Assembly: GCA_951804985.1 (NCBI GenBank)
Contig: OX638131.1
Coordinates: forward strand, 106,040,464 to 106,104,463
Source: Dryomyza anilis
Lineage: Eukaryota; Arthropoda; Insecta; Diptera; Dryomyzidae
Direction of reading: 5' to 3'
Length of the DNA stretch: 64,000 nucleotides
In this document: piece by piece, positions 45,741-56,130 of the stretch
Numbering within the stretch: position 1 is the stretch's first letter
Layout: each line of letters opens with the position of its first letter
Notes under the pieces: model-generated
Databases searched by the model: none
Seen by the model: only the letters and a program-made list of their open reading frames with translations
What the model was told of the DNA's origin: nothing
Made by a program: the position numbers and the translations under genes

Positions 45741-45877
45741 TGTACTTAGGCCAGGTCCCTTTCATTACAAAGAGCGCCGTCATGAAAAGCTGTTTTTTGA
45801 TATACGCAGTCACGGGTGTTCGAACCCACGATCATTGGCACGCAGTTCAACGCACTAACCACTAATCTATGGACGCT
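45735..45877 (-). mobile_element. tRNA-like SINE fragment
   Basis: On the minus strand from 45874: a tRNA-like head with A box TAGATTAGTGG, the words 'gttagtgcgttgaactgcg' and B box GGTTCGAAC. The body ends 'ggcctaagt', followed by a T/A-rich tail. The head and the 'ggcctaagt...ttattat' end resemble the SINE at 17428-17945, so it is probably the same or a sister family with a shorter body. A MITE abuts its 5' end. Confidence 0.62.
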
Positions 45878-46306
45878 CCCTAGTAGAAATTTGCCCGATG
45901 CGCCATCAGGAAATGATCGGGTTTTCGTTGGGTAAGCCCTATTAGAGAAAATATGATCATTGCCTTTGCATGCCCTTATCATGCTTACCATGGCAGGGTT
46001 TACATTATCTAAACAGTCAATGCTCCCGATCAAAGCTACATTATTTGTACCTCATAATGAAATTAGCATCAGGCAATGATCGAGATTAATGAGAGAAACC
46101 CTATTATGCTCGGGCTCAGACAAGGAAATTGTCGGGTAAATATTAAAATGGGGCATTGCCCGATCAGTACATGATCATGGCCTGAGGTCAATACATGATC
46201 AGGACACTGCGTTACAAGGACATTATGGGCCTCGTCATATCCCGATCATCTCAAATAATGACATGATCACTTCATGACCATGGCCCTTCCAAAATTTCTA
46301 CTAGGG
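45878..46306. mobile_element. GATC-rich MITE with CCCTAGTAGAAATTT terminal repeats
   Basis: 429 bp bounded by perfect 15-bp inverted repeats CCCTAGTAGAAATTT / AAATTTCTACTAGGG. The interior has a striking density of tGATCg / cATGATCA words in both orientations, and the base composition is much less AT-rich than the surroundings. No open frame for a transposase. A target duplication is not evident; the superfamily is not assigned. Confidence 0.75.
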
Positions 46307-46414
46307 CTAAGAGAGAAAAAAAAATTACACCAAAGAACAGTGCTGAGAACTAAAACGTGGGAGTTTTCCATATAAGTTTTCAATAATAAAACCTACTTTA
46401 AAAAATTAGTAGAA

Positions 46415-47478
46415 TCTATATATATAAAACTCTTGGTCCGTCTGTCAGTCAGTCAGTCCGTCGGTCTGTCTGCTTGTTTCAGCATCACGACTAAAGCGCT
46501 GAACCGATTTAACTGAAATGCACCAGGATACTATAGAGTCCGGAGGGTGTCATAGGCTATATATGGGCGGGATTGGACAAAAGGGCGTGGCACCTCCCAT
46601 ACAACCTAAATTTTCAATTTGAAACAAAAAACTCAAATACAACAATACAAAAATCAAAAGCATTTATCAAGCACAAAAACAAAAGTTAAAGCACAAAACT
46701 TAAGCAATAACTCAAATACAACAGAAAAATAAAAAAAAGATAAAAAAACAAAATCAACAACACTAAAATTCACCACACTAAAACTCACCTCACTAAAATT
46801 CACCACACTAAAACCACACTCAAATTCACCACACTTAAGTTCACCACACTAAAACTCAACACACTAAAATTCACCACACTCAAATTCACCACACTCAAAT
46901 TCACCACACCAAAACTCAACACAATAAAATTGACCGCACTCAAATTGACCACACTAAAACTCACCACACTATAACTTACCACATTGAAACTCACCACACC
47001 AAAATTCACCACACTAAAATTCAAAACACTAAAATTCACCACACTCAAATTCACCCACTTAAACTCACGACACTAAAATTCACCACACTCAAACTCAACA
47101 CACTAAAACACAACAATAAAATTCACCACATTAAAACTCATCACACCAAATTTCACCACACCTAAACTCACCACACCGAATCTCACCACACTAAAACTAA
47201 CCACACTAAAACTAACCACACTAAAACTAACTACACTAAAACTTCTACTACGAAAAACTCTACGGGGAAGAATTCTACGGGGAAGTAGTCTGAGAAAAGT
47301 TGTTTTAGCGGAGAATTAGTTTGGTTTCGGTTACTACATTTATAAAACCAATATAAAAGTCCACAGCAAAACACGGGTCCCTTATATAAATAATAAAAAT
47401 GTTCTTTATATTAATAAAATTGCTCCATATCCTTGTATTCACAAAATCTTTACACTAGTCGTGTACGGATCCAGCTGG
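46415..47478 (+). mobile_element. Helitron (non-autonomous), copy B, both ends visible
   Basis: It starts TCTATATATATAAAAC after an A and ends CCAGCTGG before a T, meeting the Helitron rules (5'-TC, 3'-CTRR, insertion between A and T). Inside are a (GTCA/GTCT)n tract, 'aaagcgctgaaccgattt', 'gggcgtggcacctcccatac', the 15-bp minisatellite and 'ggttactacatttataaaacc'. Its 3' region matches copy A ending at 11045. It encodes no Rep/helicase. Confidence 0.85.
46757..47240. repeat. 15-bp minisatellite inside Helitron copy B
   Basis: Units CACTAAAATTCACCA with frequent CTCAAATTCACCA and CTCAACA variants. It is the same minisatellite as at 10250-10712 but with different dominant variants, so it has expanded or been homogenised separately in each element. 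Confidence 0.92.
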
Positions 47479-48007
47479 TTTATATAATAAATTAATTTCT
47501 ATTGATACACCTTACCGAAAACTAACAATTTTCAAATCTTTGTATGAAAGTTTTCATATAAAAATTTTAAACGTCGTGTATAATTTTTGATTATCCGATA
47601 ACTGATAATGTGGACTTGTTAAAAAACTGACAAAGTCGGAAAAATTTAATATTTATAAAATTTTGAACTATGAGAAATACCTAAATAAACAATATAATAT
47701 CTAAAATTTATAAAAATAAAAGAAATATATGTGTATATTTTGATAATATGACATTTTTCTAGTATTTATAATTTATTTTATAAATTAAACAGTAGACTAT
47801 TTTTTTATTATACTTAATTCTAATACAATTATTTATTTTATTAAATAAACATAAAACTATATATAGTTTTTTATATAAAAATATATATTAAATTTAGTTA
47901 ATATTTGCTATAAATAAGTTTAATAAATTTCTCTAACAAAGATATGTAATAAATATTATTTTTTAAAAAATATGTTTAATAATTAATTTTACAATTTTTT
48001 TTACATT
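47479..48007. other. 3' flank of the 48008 gene
   Basis: Very AT-rich. It should hold the 3' UTR of the minus-strand gene. The nearest AATAAA on that strand is near 47832, about 175 bases after the stop; the true signal is uncertain. Confidence 0.4.
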
Positions 48008-49945
48008 TCAATTAACAACCATGTCATATTCTTTATTCGGTACATAAGACGACATATCCACTTTGTAACTCCTGCTTTTATAGTGATTATTCAATGTGCT
48101 ATATGGTTCACTTCTGCTAATATATTCAAAATTTTGTGGTTGATAACGCCAGTATTGTTGTTTCAATGGTATTTTCGTAGAATGCACTAATTTCGATGTT
48201 TGTGCATATAATGCATCAATATTTTCATGTAAATATTGATTATCACGTTGTTGGTTTTCTGATGTCTCCTGTATTATGTATTCTTCTTCTGTTATCGATG
48301 GTTGTAGACGTTCTCCTGTCGATTTAGAATTGGTAACATAGTATTGTACTTGTGTAGCTTGTCCTAAAGTATTCTTATAATCTTGACTAAAACTTTTATC
48401 TTTGGTTAAACGTGGTAGATCTACAGCATCTTTTGAGTAGTATTGATTTTCTGTGGAATACTGCATCGAAATTTTACTATTATCGATTGTACTATATGTT
48501 TGATCAACGTCTTCGTGTTTATCCCTATTAGAATCTTGATAATCTTCAACTTCATATGGTGTATTTTTATATTTTTGATATTCGTGTGGATAGTTTCGAT
48601 TATTTATTAACTTTTGCACATCTTTAATGTCGTAGGTGTGCTGCTGCCTTTCTTTATTATGTAATTCTAGATTTTTTAAACTCTGATATGCGCCATAAAG
48701 ATATTCAGCAAATATCTTTTGCTTATCTATTGGCATGCTAAAGTCAAAATCAAATGGTGGTTCTTCCGTTTTTTGATCAACAGTTTCATCATCTTGTTGA
48801 TCATTTGCGGTTAATTTTCGTTCTCCCACATAGAATTCGTATTCAGCTGGACGTCGCTGATGTACAATACTTGAGGTCGGCACATTTTGCTGTTCCAAAG
48901 ACTCTTCTTGTACGTGGGATTGCGGCTTATTTCGTATAGATTTCTTTATTTTATTATCGTCGTAGGATTTATAATAGGTTTCTTTTTCGTAATGCTGTTT
49001 TTTATAAAACTCTGTTGTGCTCTCGTAGTCTTCTTCGTAATTTTGATTTTGTAATTTTTCAGTTGTGGATTCTTGAAAGTCAGCTGTGTCGTATATTGAG
49101 GGTTGCTGTGCTGTGATTCTCTTTTGCACCTCTTCCGGTTCAACATCGTATTGTTTTGGTGATGGCTGCTGATATAATTTGGAGAGTTGATAATGTTTTC
49201 TATTGTAAAATTGCTTTTCAGGTTCCTGTAACAAATTATTAATCATTGTAGCTCTTTCGGTAATTCTTTCTAGTTCACGTTTTTGTGTTTCGAAAACATC
49301 ATTGGTATATGAATTATTTATATTTACACTTTCTGTAACATTATTAATTATGTCTGTAATATTATTATTTATATCTGTAATGTTACTATTTATATTTGTG
49401 ATATTATTATTTATAATTGTGACATTATTATTATTATTTATATTTGTTATATTATTATTTATCTCAAAACTGTTTGTATCATTTTTATTATTAATTAATT
49501 CCGTCACTTTTTTATTGTTATTATGATTTTTTAAAATAATAAATTGAATATTGTCATCTGGTGTCTCTAGCACCGTTTCCGTTTCTTTTTCTTTTATATA
49601 GTATTTTTTATTTTTTATTATTAAATCCGCTTCTGTCATATTTGCATAACGTTTCAAATTATCCAAATAATCAGCATGTCCTTCGCTTATAATCTCCGGC
49701 TGCTCATAGGGATTCAGTATTTTATACTTTGGTGCACCCCACTCATATGTGACCGCATCCTTTTGCAGCACCTGATTTCGCAAATATTTAATTGATGCGG
49801 GTGAATTTACACTATATGCGGTGGCTTCCAGTGAATCAGCTTCCAAGCTACCGTTCGAACGTTTTACGCGTCGATGTCCTACGTTTGCGTCGATTTTACT
49901 AATAATCACGACCCAAATGAGCACTTTCAGTGCTGGCGAATACAT
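48008..49945 (-). CDS. secreted Asn/Gln/Tyr-rich protein, function unknown
   Basis: Single-exon frame of 645 residues. I chose the ATG at 49945 because the five codons before it begin at a TTG, while from this ATG the protein starts MYSPALKVLIWVVIISKIDA, a good signal peptide. Immediately after is RRVKR (residues 25-29), a furin-like dibasic site. Residues about 30-135 are complex and conserved-looking. Residues about 140-214 are Asn-rich with repeated N-I-T units that form many N-glycosylation sequons. From about 240 to the end the protein is rich in Gln, Tyr, Glu, Lys and Ser, with short predicted helical stretches. I know no family for it. Its secretion signal and cuticle-gene neighbours suggest an extracellular role, inferred only. 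Confidence 0.85.
   Translation of the reverse strand: MYSPALKVLIWVVIISKIDANVGHRRVKRSNGSLEADSLEATAYSVNSPASIKYLRNQVLQKDAVTYEWGAPKYKILNPYEQPEIISEGHADYLDNLKRYANMTEADLIIKNKKYYIKEKETETVLETPDDNIQFIILKNHNNNKKVTELINNKNDTNSFEINNNITNINNNNNVTIINNNITNINSNITDINNNITDIINNVTESVNINNSYTNDVFETQKRELERITERATMINNLLQEPEKQFYNRKHYQLSKLYQQPSPKQYDVEPEEVQKRITAQQPSIYDTADFQESTTEKLQNQNYEEDYESTTEFYKKQHYEKETYYKSYDDNKIKKSIRNKPQSHVQEESLEQQNVPTSSIVHQRRPAEYEFYVGERKLTANDQQDDETVDQKTEEPPFDFDFSMPIDKQKIFAEYLYGAYQSLKNLELHNKERQQHTYDIKDVQKLINNRNYPHEYQKYKNTPYEVEDYQDSNRDKHEDVDQTYSTIDNSKISMQYSTENQYYSKDAVDLPRLTKDKSFSQDYKNTLGQATQVQYYVTNSKSTGERLQPSITEEEYIIQETSENQQRDNQYLHENIDALYAQTSKLVHSTKIPLKQQYWRYQPQNFEYISRSEPYSTLNNHYKSRSYKVDMSSYVPNKEYDMVVN
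49302..49526 (-). repeat. coding Asn-rich repeat (NNNITDI units)
   Basis: Imperfect in-frame repeat encoding N-N-N-I-T-D/N-I units. On the plus strand it appears as runs of 'attattatttatatctgtaat'. It is likely to vary in length between alleles. Confidence 0.7.
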
Positions 49946-49960
49946 TTTACAACTAACCAA

Positions 49961-50907
49961 CTGACTGTCGCACGATAAAGCTTTGCGAAAAATAATACAA
50001 TAACATATAATAATTTTTATTTAGCTAAGTAGAAAAATTTGTTGTTTATTTTTATTAAAAACCACATACGATATTCTGGCGCTTTATTCAAAACAAACCA
50101 AACCAAACCAATTTTCTGTGTGTGGTTGTATTTTCGAAAACGTACGTCTTGAGTTTGTTTCTGAGAATAGACATTACTTAGACCTTGGCTCACACTATAT
50201 ATAAATAAATTATATTTATAAGCACGAGTTTTATGTTGTTTATTGTGCTGAGATGCTTGATGTTTTCGTTTTCTGCGATATGACTTGAGAAATTGTTGTA
50301 ATGCAAATGTTTTTGAGAATTTCAAAAGGTTTTTAAACGTAGTACCTAAGGTATTTAACAACAAGTGTTATCTATGGTAAAATATTCTATAAAACTTTGT
50401 GAATTTTTCTAATTTATACCTTATACGTGGTGAAAATGTAGTTTTTATTATATTCATATTTTTAAATTTATCTTGATGTATATGAGTTATAAATCATGTT
50501 CTTTCAAAAATGTTATACAAATTCCCCATCATTTTAGATAAGTAAGGTAAATTCTTGTCTGAGTTATTTTAATCAAAACATTTTTCATAAGTAAGATTTT
50601 TGTAATTCAGTAATGATGCGTATGATATTACTTATCAGCAGATTTCTCGCATTTACTATGAACTCTTTTCAACTTTTGCAATGTTTGTATTTTTAATTTA
50701 TTTAACCAACTTTTTCATTCATTTTTGAACTCTAATCAACTTTTATCAACTTTATTTTTATAATTAAAAATATTATAAAAACTCATAGCGAATATGTTTT
50801 GATTTTAATGACATATTTTTGGAATTTTGGTTCAAAAATTGCATATATAAAATTTGTAAATGTACCAAATTCCGTCACTCTATGGAAAGTACAACTTTGA
50901 ACATGAA
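49961..50907. other. upstream region of the 48008 gene and AT-rich spacer
   Basis: A possible TATA box (TTATATATAGTG, minus strand) lies near 50198-50207, but its distance of ~250 bases from the ATG and the lack of a clear initiator leave it unproven. Nothing else is recognisable. Confidence 0.35.
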
Positions 50908-51638
50908 CCAGTTGGGAAGGTTAGATCACATGGGAAATTTTAAAGTAGGTGTAATTATGATAGTTAGGATTATCAAAATTATAGTCGGTCTAAGCCGACT
51001 ATGAATACCCTACACATATGTGTGGTTACCATTCAAAGTGATATATAGGTCACCAGGGTATACGAATCCTGAAAAAAACTACAAACATTCAATTGCTGAA
51101 GAATTTCCATTCATTTGATACCCATATTTACAAATGGGTAGGTGTACCGAATTTCGATTTTTTTTTTTGTGAAACACAAGTCTTTTCGCCGGAAAACATT
51201 ATTATCATGTATTTGAGCATGATGTCAATATATATTTGACCAAAAAAGTTTACCTAAGCACGTATACATAAAAATTGATCTTTATATGTATATTTTATAT
51301 GAGGAATTTGAACATAAGTGGTCGGATCATAGGTCACAATGGACCGATCTCGCCAATTTTTTCGCACATACAGCGTAGGTATATTAGTAATCTAAGTTAT
51401 AAGTTTCATTTATCTAGCTCTTCAATTTTAAAAGCCTTAGGGATTTCAACAGACAGACAGACAGACAGACGGACAGACAGACAGACGGACAGACGGACAG
51501 ACGGACATCGCTAAATCGACTCAGGAGGTCATGCTGATCAAGAATATATATACTTTTCCATACCGGAGATGCTTTCTTCTGGGTGTTACAAACGGCGTAC
51601 CAAACTGAATATACCCTTTCACTCTTAGTGTAGGGTAT
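50908..51638 (-). mobile_element. DINE-1-type element, subfamily 2, copy 1
   Basis: On the minus strand it starts ATACCCTACACTAAGAGTG and continues 'ccggtatggaaaagtatata', 'ttcttgatcagcatgacctc', 'gatttagcgatgtccgtctg' and a (GTCT/GTCC)n tract. Near the 3' end are ACATATGTGTAGGGTAT and the dyad AGTCGGCTTAGACCGACT, ending CCCAACTGG. Core and ends are clearly those of DINE-1 but the interior differs from the four subfamily-1 copies. Confidence 0.87.
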
Positions 51639-51960
51639 AAAAATGGTGTGTAGTAGGGCATATTTTAATTTTCCTTCAAAAAAATTCCATTTGAATAATT
51701 TTGATAATTCTTTTGAAGGGTCTATCCCATAGATTGGGTAATGTCTTACTTTTTGCATTAACATAATACCATTAATAGGACTTTTAGTTGATTTTTCATC
51801 GATTTTACCAAAACAGATGAATTTTGGACTTATATTGTGGTAAAGTGGGAAACTTCAAAATTTACAAAAAGGCTATTTTTGTTTTTTTTTCATGTTTTGT
51901 TTTTTCATAACAATGTCAAATATATTAAGGATAAAAAAATAAAGTAATAAAAATAATCGC
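51639..51960. repeat. dispersed repeat, uninterrupted copy (empty site for DINE-1)
   Basis: Co-linear with 39360-39633 plus 40419-40460: 'aaagtgggaaactt', 'tttttcatgttttgttttttcataacaatgtca'. This copy lacks the DINE-1 insertion found at 39634-40418, but abuts a DINE-1 subfamily-2 copy on its other side. Confidence 0.62.
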
Positions 51961-53760
51961 ATTCAAAAAAACATCAATAAAAATAATAATAATGTTAGTT
52001 GTTGTTAAATTTTTATTTTGTTTCTTGTTATAGGAAATTTTATTGCTATTTTGTAAATGTTATGATTTGATGTATATTTATTTTTTATTTTGAACCGCGT
52101 TGTTTTTTATTTAATGTATACAAATTATGCTGAAATTAAAGAGATGTATTATGCACTAATTGCTTTGTTTAGTATTTTTAACAATTTTAAAAAATTTCGG
52201 ATAAACGGATAATTTTTATCCACTTTATCCGTAGTTCAAAAAAGCCACAAAAATGAAAAATACAATCTTATTTAAGTTTAAAAATGTGTTTAACTTATTT
52301 TTGAGGTAGTTCCAATTTTATCCCTAGTATAAAAAAACCAAATCTGAAATATTGACTCGAAATATTTTCATTTTCTAATTATATTAAATAAATACAATGC
52401 AAATAAAACACAATTCCGTCCTGATGGTACTTGTAGACTTTTTTGTACACAAATTTTTAAGAAACGTAACAATTTAAAGGAAATTTAATTAGTTTTAACA
52501 TTTTTTGATACTATTTAGTATACGGAGCAACTTTATTAGGTAGTTATATCCATTGATAGAAATAACCTAAAAAATACTTAAATTGTCCTATTTTAGTTAA
52601 ACAAACTGATTTTGTCTTTGTTTTTCGTCATGTCCAATTTTATTCATACCTAGTTTAATCCATAAATGATCAACATTTAAATTATTCTTAAAATAAAATC
52701 CCTAATCTTTTTTTTCCTTTTTTAGCTATTAACCCACTACTAATGCTAGAAAGCGGCGAAAGCACAATTTTCTTCATATTGCTAAAGAAAGGGTTTTTTT
52801 AACAGGGACGCTACAAAAGTTGAGCGACAGGGACAGCAAACGACGCCATATTTCTTGCAGCTCTTTTGACATTTCTCTTCAGTAAGGTTTGCCATATCAT
52901 GATGGAAAGATATACGAATTCGAATTTCGGTTTTTTATTATATTCATGAAATGGCAAACCTTACTGAAGAGAAATATCAAAAGAGCGGTAAGAAATATGA
53001 CGTCGTTTGCTGTCCATGTCGCTCTACTTTTGTAGCGTACCTGTTGAAAAACTTTTGTAGCGCTCTTATTGAAAAACGCTTTATTTGTTATATCTTGTTT
53101 AATGCATATGCTGAAATCTAAAAGATTAAAACATTAATAGCTTAGTACTATTTTAATCAACAATTTTGGATAATTTCTAGTAAACGGATAAATTTTATCC
53201 GTTTTATCCGAAGCTCAAAATATACCCCAACATACATAATTTAATACATTTTAGTTAAAAACAGACTTACTCTTGTATTTGCGTCATGTATAGTATTATC
53301 CGCGGAGCAAAATAAACAAAATTTAATATATACTTAAACCATACTATTCTAGGAGCAGTGTAAAATGTATTTAATATATTTTTTTTTTTCCCAAAACCAA
53401 ACTGATATAATGCAGAAAAAAATTAATTTTTATAAGTGCGGCAAACATTCAAAATCTAAAAAAAGTCAACTAAAACATAAGAATTTTGAATAATTTCTAC
53501 TGTTCAAAATCTGAAAAAAGTCGACTAAAACATAAGAATTTTGAATAATTTCTACGTTTTATTCGTCTGTTCAAAAAAGCACTAAACTATGTAAAATTTA
53601 CTATAAAAAAATATCAATTAGCATTAATCAAATATATACATTTTTGACAAGAGCAAATCATCAATCAATGCACCACAAATGTTATGATACTCTTAACGAA
53701 TGTGCGACAAAAGTAAAATTTAAAAAATATGACATCTGCACTTTTTAAATAATTTCATAA
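51961..53760. repeat. degraded long-period repeat with TTTATCCG words
   Basis: Segments '(a)aaattt(c/t)(c/t)gga(t)aaacggataa.ttttatcc' recur near 52190 and 53165, with a related form near 53500-53575. At 53448 and 53515 a 66-bp segment ('tcaaaatct.aaaaaagtc.actaaaacataag') is tandemly duplicated. A foldback MITE sits between the units. No gene is visible. Confidence 0.45.
52783..53083. mobile_element. foldback MITE made of head-to-head transposon 5' ends, copy 2
   Basis: Same family as 26663-26979, again with TA on both sides. Arms: 'aacagggacgctacaaaag', 'gacagcaaacgacgcca', 'cttcagtaaggtttgcc' and 'atgatggaaagatatacga'. Here the extended terminal sequence (GCGCTCTTATTGAAAAACG) is at the right end, whereas in copy 1 the extended end is at the left. 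Confidence 0.72.
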
Positions 53761-54880
53761 ACATTTAACACATAAATCATATACGTAAAACCGTTTTAAA
53801 ATGTGTGCAGTGATTTTAATTTCAAATAACATCGTAAAAATTGAAGTATGCAATTTTAAAGATGAATTATTTTGATGTATTTTTAAAACTTATTAATTTT
53901 TTGGTACTGAAGTATAGGTGCAGGACTTTTTTTCTTCAATACTAATCAGATTATACTACTTTAAAACTTCTAACAACTATGAATCAAAATTTCGTTCTAT
54001 TCCCAACGTTGTTTTCGATAATCTACACATTAAAAAAATATATATAAAATCATATTTCTATTGATTCTACGATTTTTTTACTATTTAAATTAGTCAGTGC
54101 TAATTTTCCTACTAAAAGTAAAGTGTGGGAACTATAATTTTATAGTCACACTATTATTTTTAGTAGTTTTTTTTACTATTAACAATTAATGTGATGTCCT
54201 ATTTATACTGGAATGTTGAATAAAAAGAATAGTTCAAATCATTTAAAAGTATTAGGAAATCATATAAAATGATAAACTATTAAATTTCAATGGGAATATA
54301 CTGTTAAAATTATAGTTTTTTCATATTAATTCAATGTCTTTGATCCTTCAAACTCAATGCTATAATGCAATTTAAAATCAATAGTTGAATGACATTATTT
54401 TAAAAGGATGTAACTATAACATTTCTATAAGAACGTACTATTAAAATCAGTATAATGATGTGAAAATAATAGCGTTTTTATAAATAAATTAATCTGTCTA
54501 TAATTATATCGTTGTTTTGTGTTATTATATTTATGTTGTTATTAAAATAGTTTTAATTTTCAAAAATTAAATTTTATTTGTTTAAGACACTAAGATCTAA
54601 ACATCACCACACAATTCAATTGCTAAAAATTTTCAGTTTCATATCGAATATAAATCTTAGTTGCATCGAATTCAAAAATATAGTCTTCATTTTTGAGGGT
54701 TTTAATTGTGATTTCCAATAAGTTTGATTCTGAATCTAAATTGAATATGAAATGTAATACACAAAAATCTTATTTTAGCATAATGACATTTGATGTATTT
54801 GGCAAAATGTAATGCATATTTAGGATGTTGTTTAAAATATATAATGCAAGATATAGGTTTAAAGTAAGAATGTAAATGAA
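53761..54880. other. AT-rich spacer, no feature
   Basis: Very AT-rich. 'actat(t)aaaa' words are frequent, but there is no clear repeat unit or gene. Confidence 0.4.
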
Positions 54881-54881
<1 letters not shown>

Positions 54882-54935
<54 letters not shown>

Positions 54936-54970
54936 ATGAATAAATAAATAAATAAATAAATAAATAAATA
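54882..54970. repeat. (AAAT)n microsatellite
   Basis: About 22 copies of AAAT with one ATGA interruption near 54937. Confidence 0.95.
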
Positions 54971-55364
54971 GAAAATAATATAAAAATAATTAAATATAAA
55001 TAAAAGTACAATGAATTTTCAATTTGAAAAAGACATATATTCTTTTTAAAACAATAGGACTTTTTTCCGCTTTTGATCGAATCCCAATTGATTATTATAT
55101 ACAATTTGTAAACAAATGTTATGGAAGTCGATATCACAATACGTAAAATTATTTTCCAAATCTATTCTAATTATTCAATCAAAGTAAAAGGTATTGAATT
55201 CATTTGAAAATAAATTTGTATACTGTACTCAGAAAAAAATACTATATAAATAACAGTTTTTTACTATTAAAAATAGTCAATAGGATAAATTATTATTTTA
55301 ATCGGAAAATACCATTAAATACTAGATCTACCTCAAAATTTAAACTGTCCATCTGTTAGAAAAA

Positions 55365-55923
55365 CCAGTTGGGAAGGTTAGATCACATGGGAAATTTTAA
55401 AGTAGGTGTTATTATGATAGTTAGGATTATCAAAATTATAGTCGGTCTAAGCCGACTATAAATACCCTACACATATGTGTGGTTACCATTCAAAGTGATA
55501 TATAGGTCACCAGGGTATACGAATCCTGAAAATAACTACAAACATTCAATCGCTGAAGAATTTCCATTCATTTGATATCCATATCTAAAAATGGGTAGGT
55601 GTACCGAATTTCGATTTTTTTTTTGTGAACCACAAGTCTTTTCGCCGGAAAACATTATTATCATGTATTTGAGCATGATATCAATATATATTTGACCAAA
55701 AAAGTTTACCTAAGCACGTATACATAAAAATTGATCTTTATATGTACATTTTATAAGAGGTATTTGAACATAAGTGGTCGGATCATAGGTCACAATGGAC
55801 CGATCTCGCCAATTTTTTCGCACATACAGCGTAGGTATATTAGTAATCTAAGTTATAAGTTTCATTTATCTAGCTCTTCAATTTTAAAAGTAGTAGGGAT
55901 TTCAACAGACAGACGGACAGACT

Positions 55924-55970
<47 letters not shown>

Positions 55971-56130
55971 GGACGTACAGACAGACGGACAGACGGACAT
56001 CGCTAAATCGACTCAGGAGGTCATGCTGATCAAGAATATATATACTTTTCCATACCGGAGATGCTTCCTTCTGGGTGTTACAAACGGCGTACCAAACTGA
56101 ATATACCCTTTCACTCTTAGTGTAGGGTAT
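55365..56130 (-). mobile_element. DINE-1-type element, subfamily 2, copy 2
   Basis: Nearly identical to the copy at 50908-51638 along its whole length, in the same orientation. The main difference is a longer GTCT/GTCC tract (55905-56000). The similarity suggests recent activity or a segmental duplication; the flanks do not match, which favours separate insertions. Confidence 0.87.
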
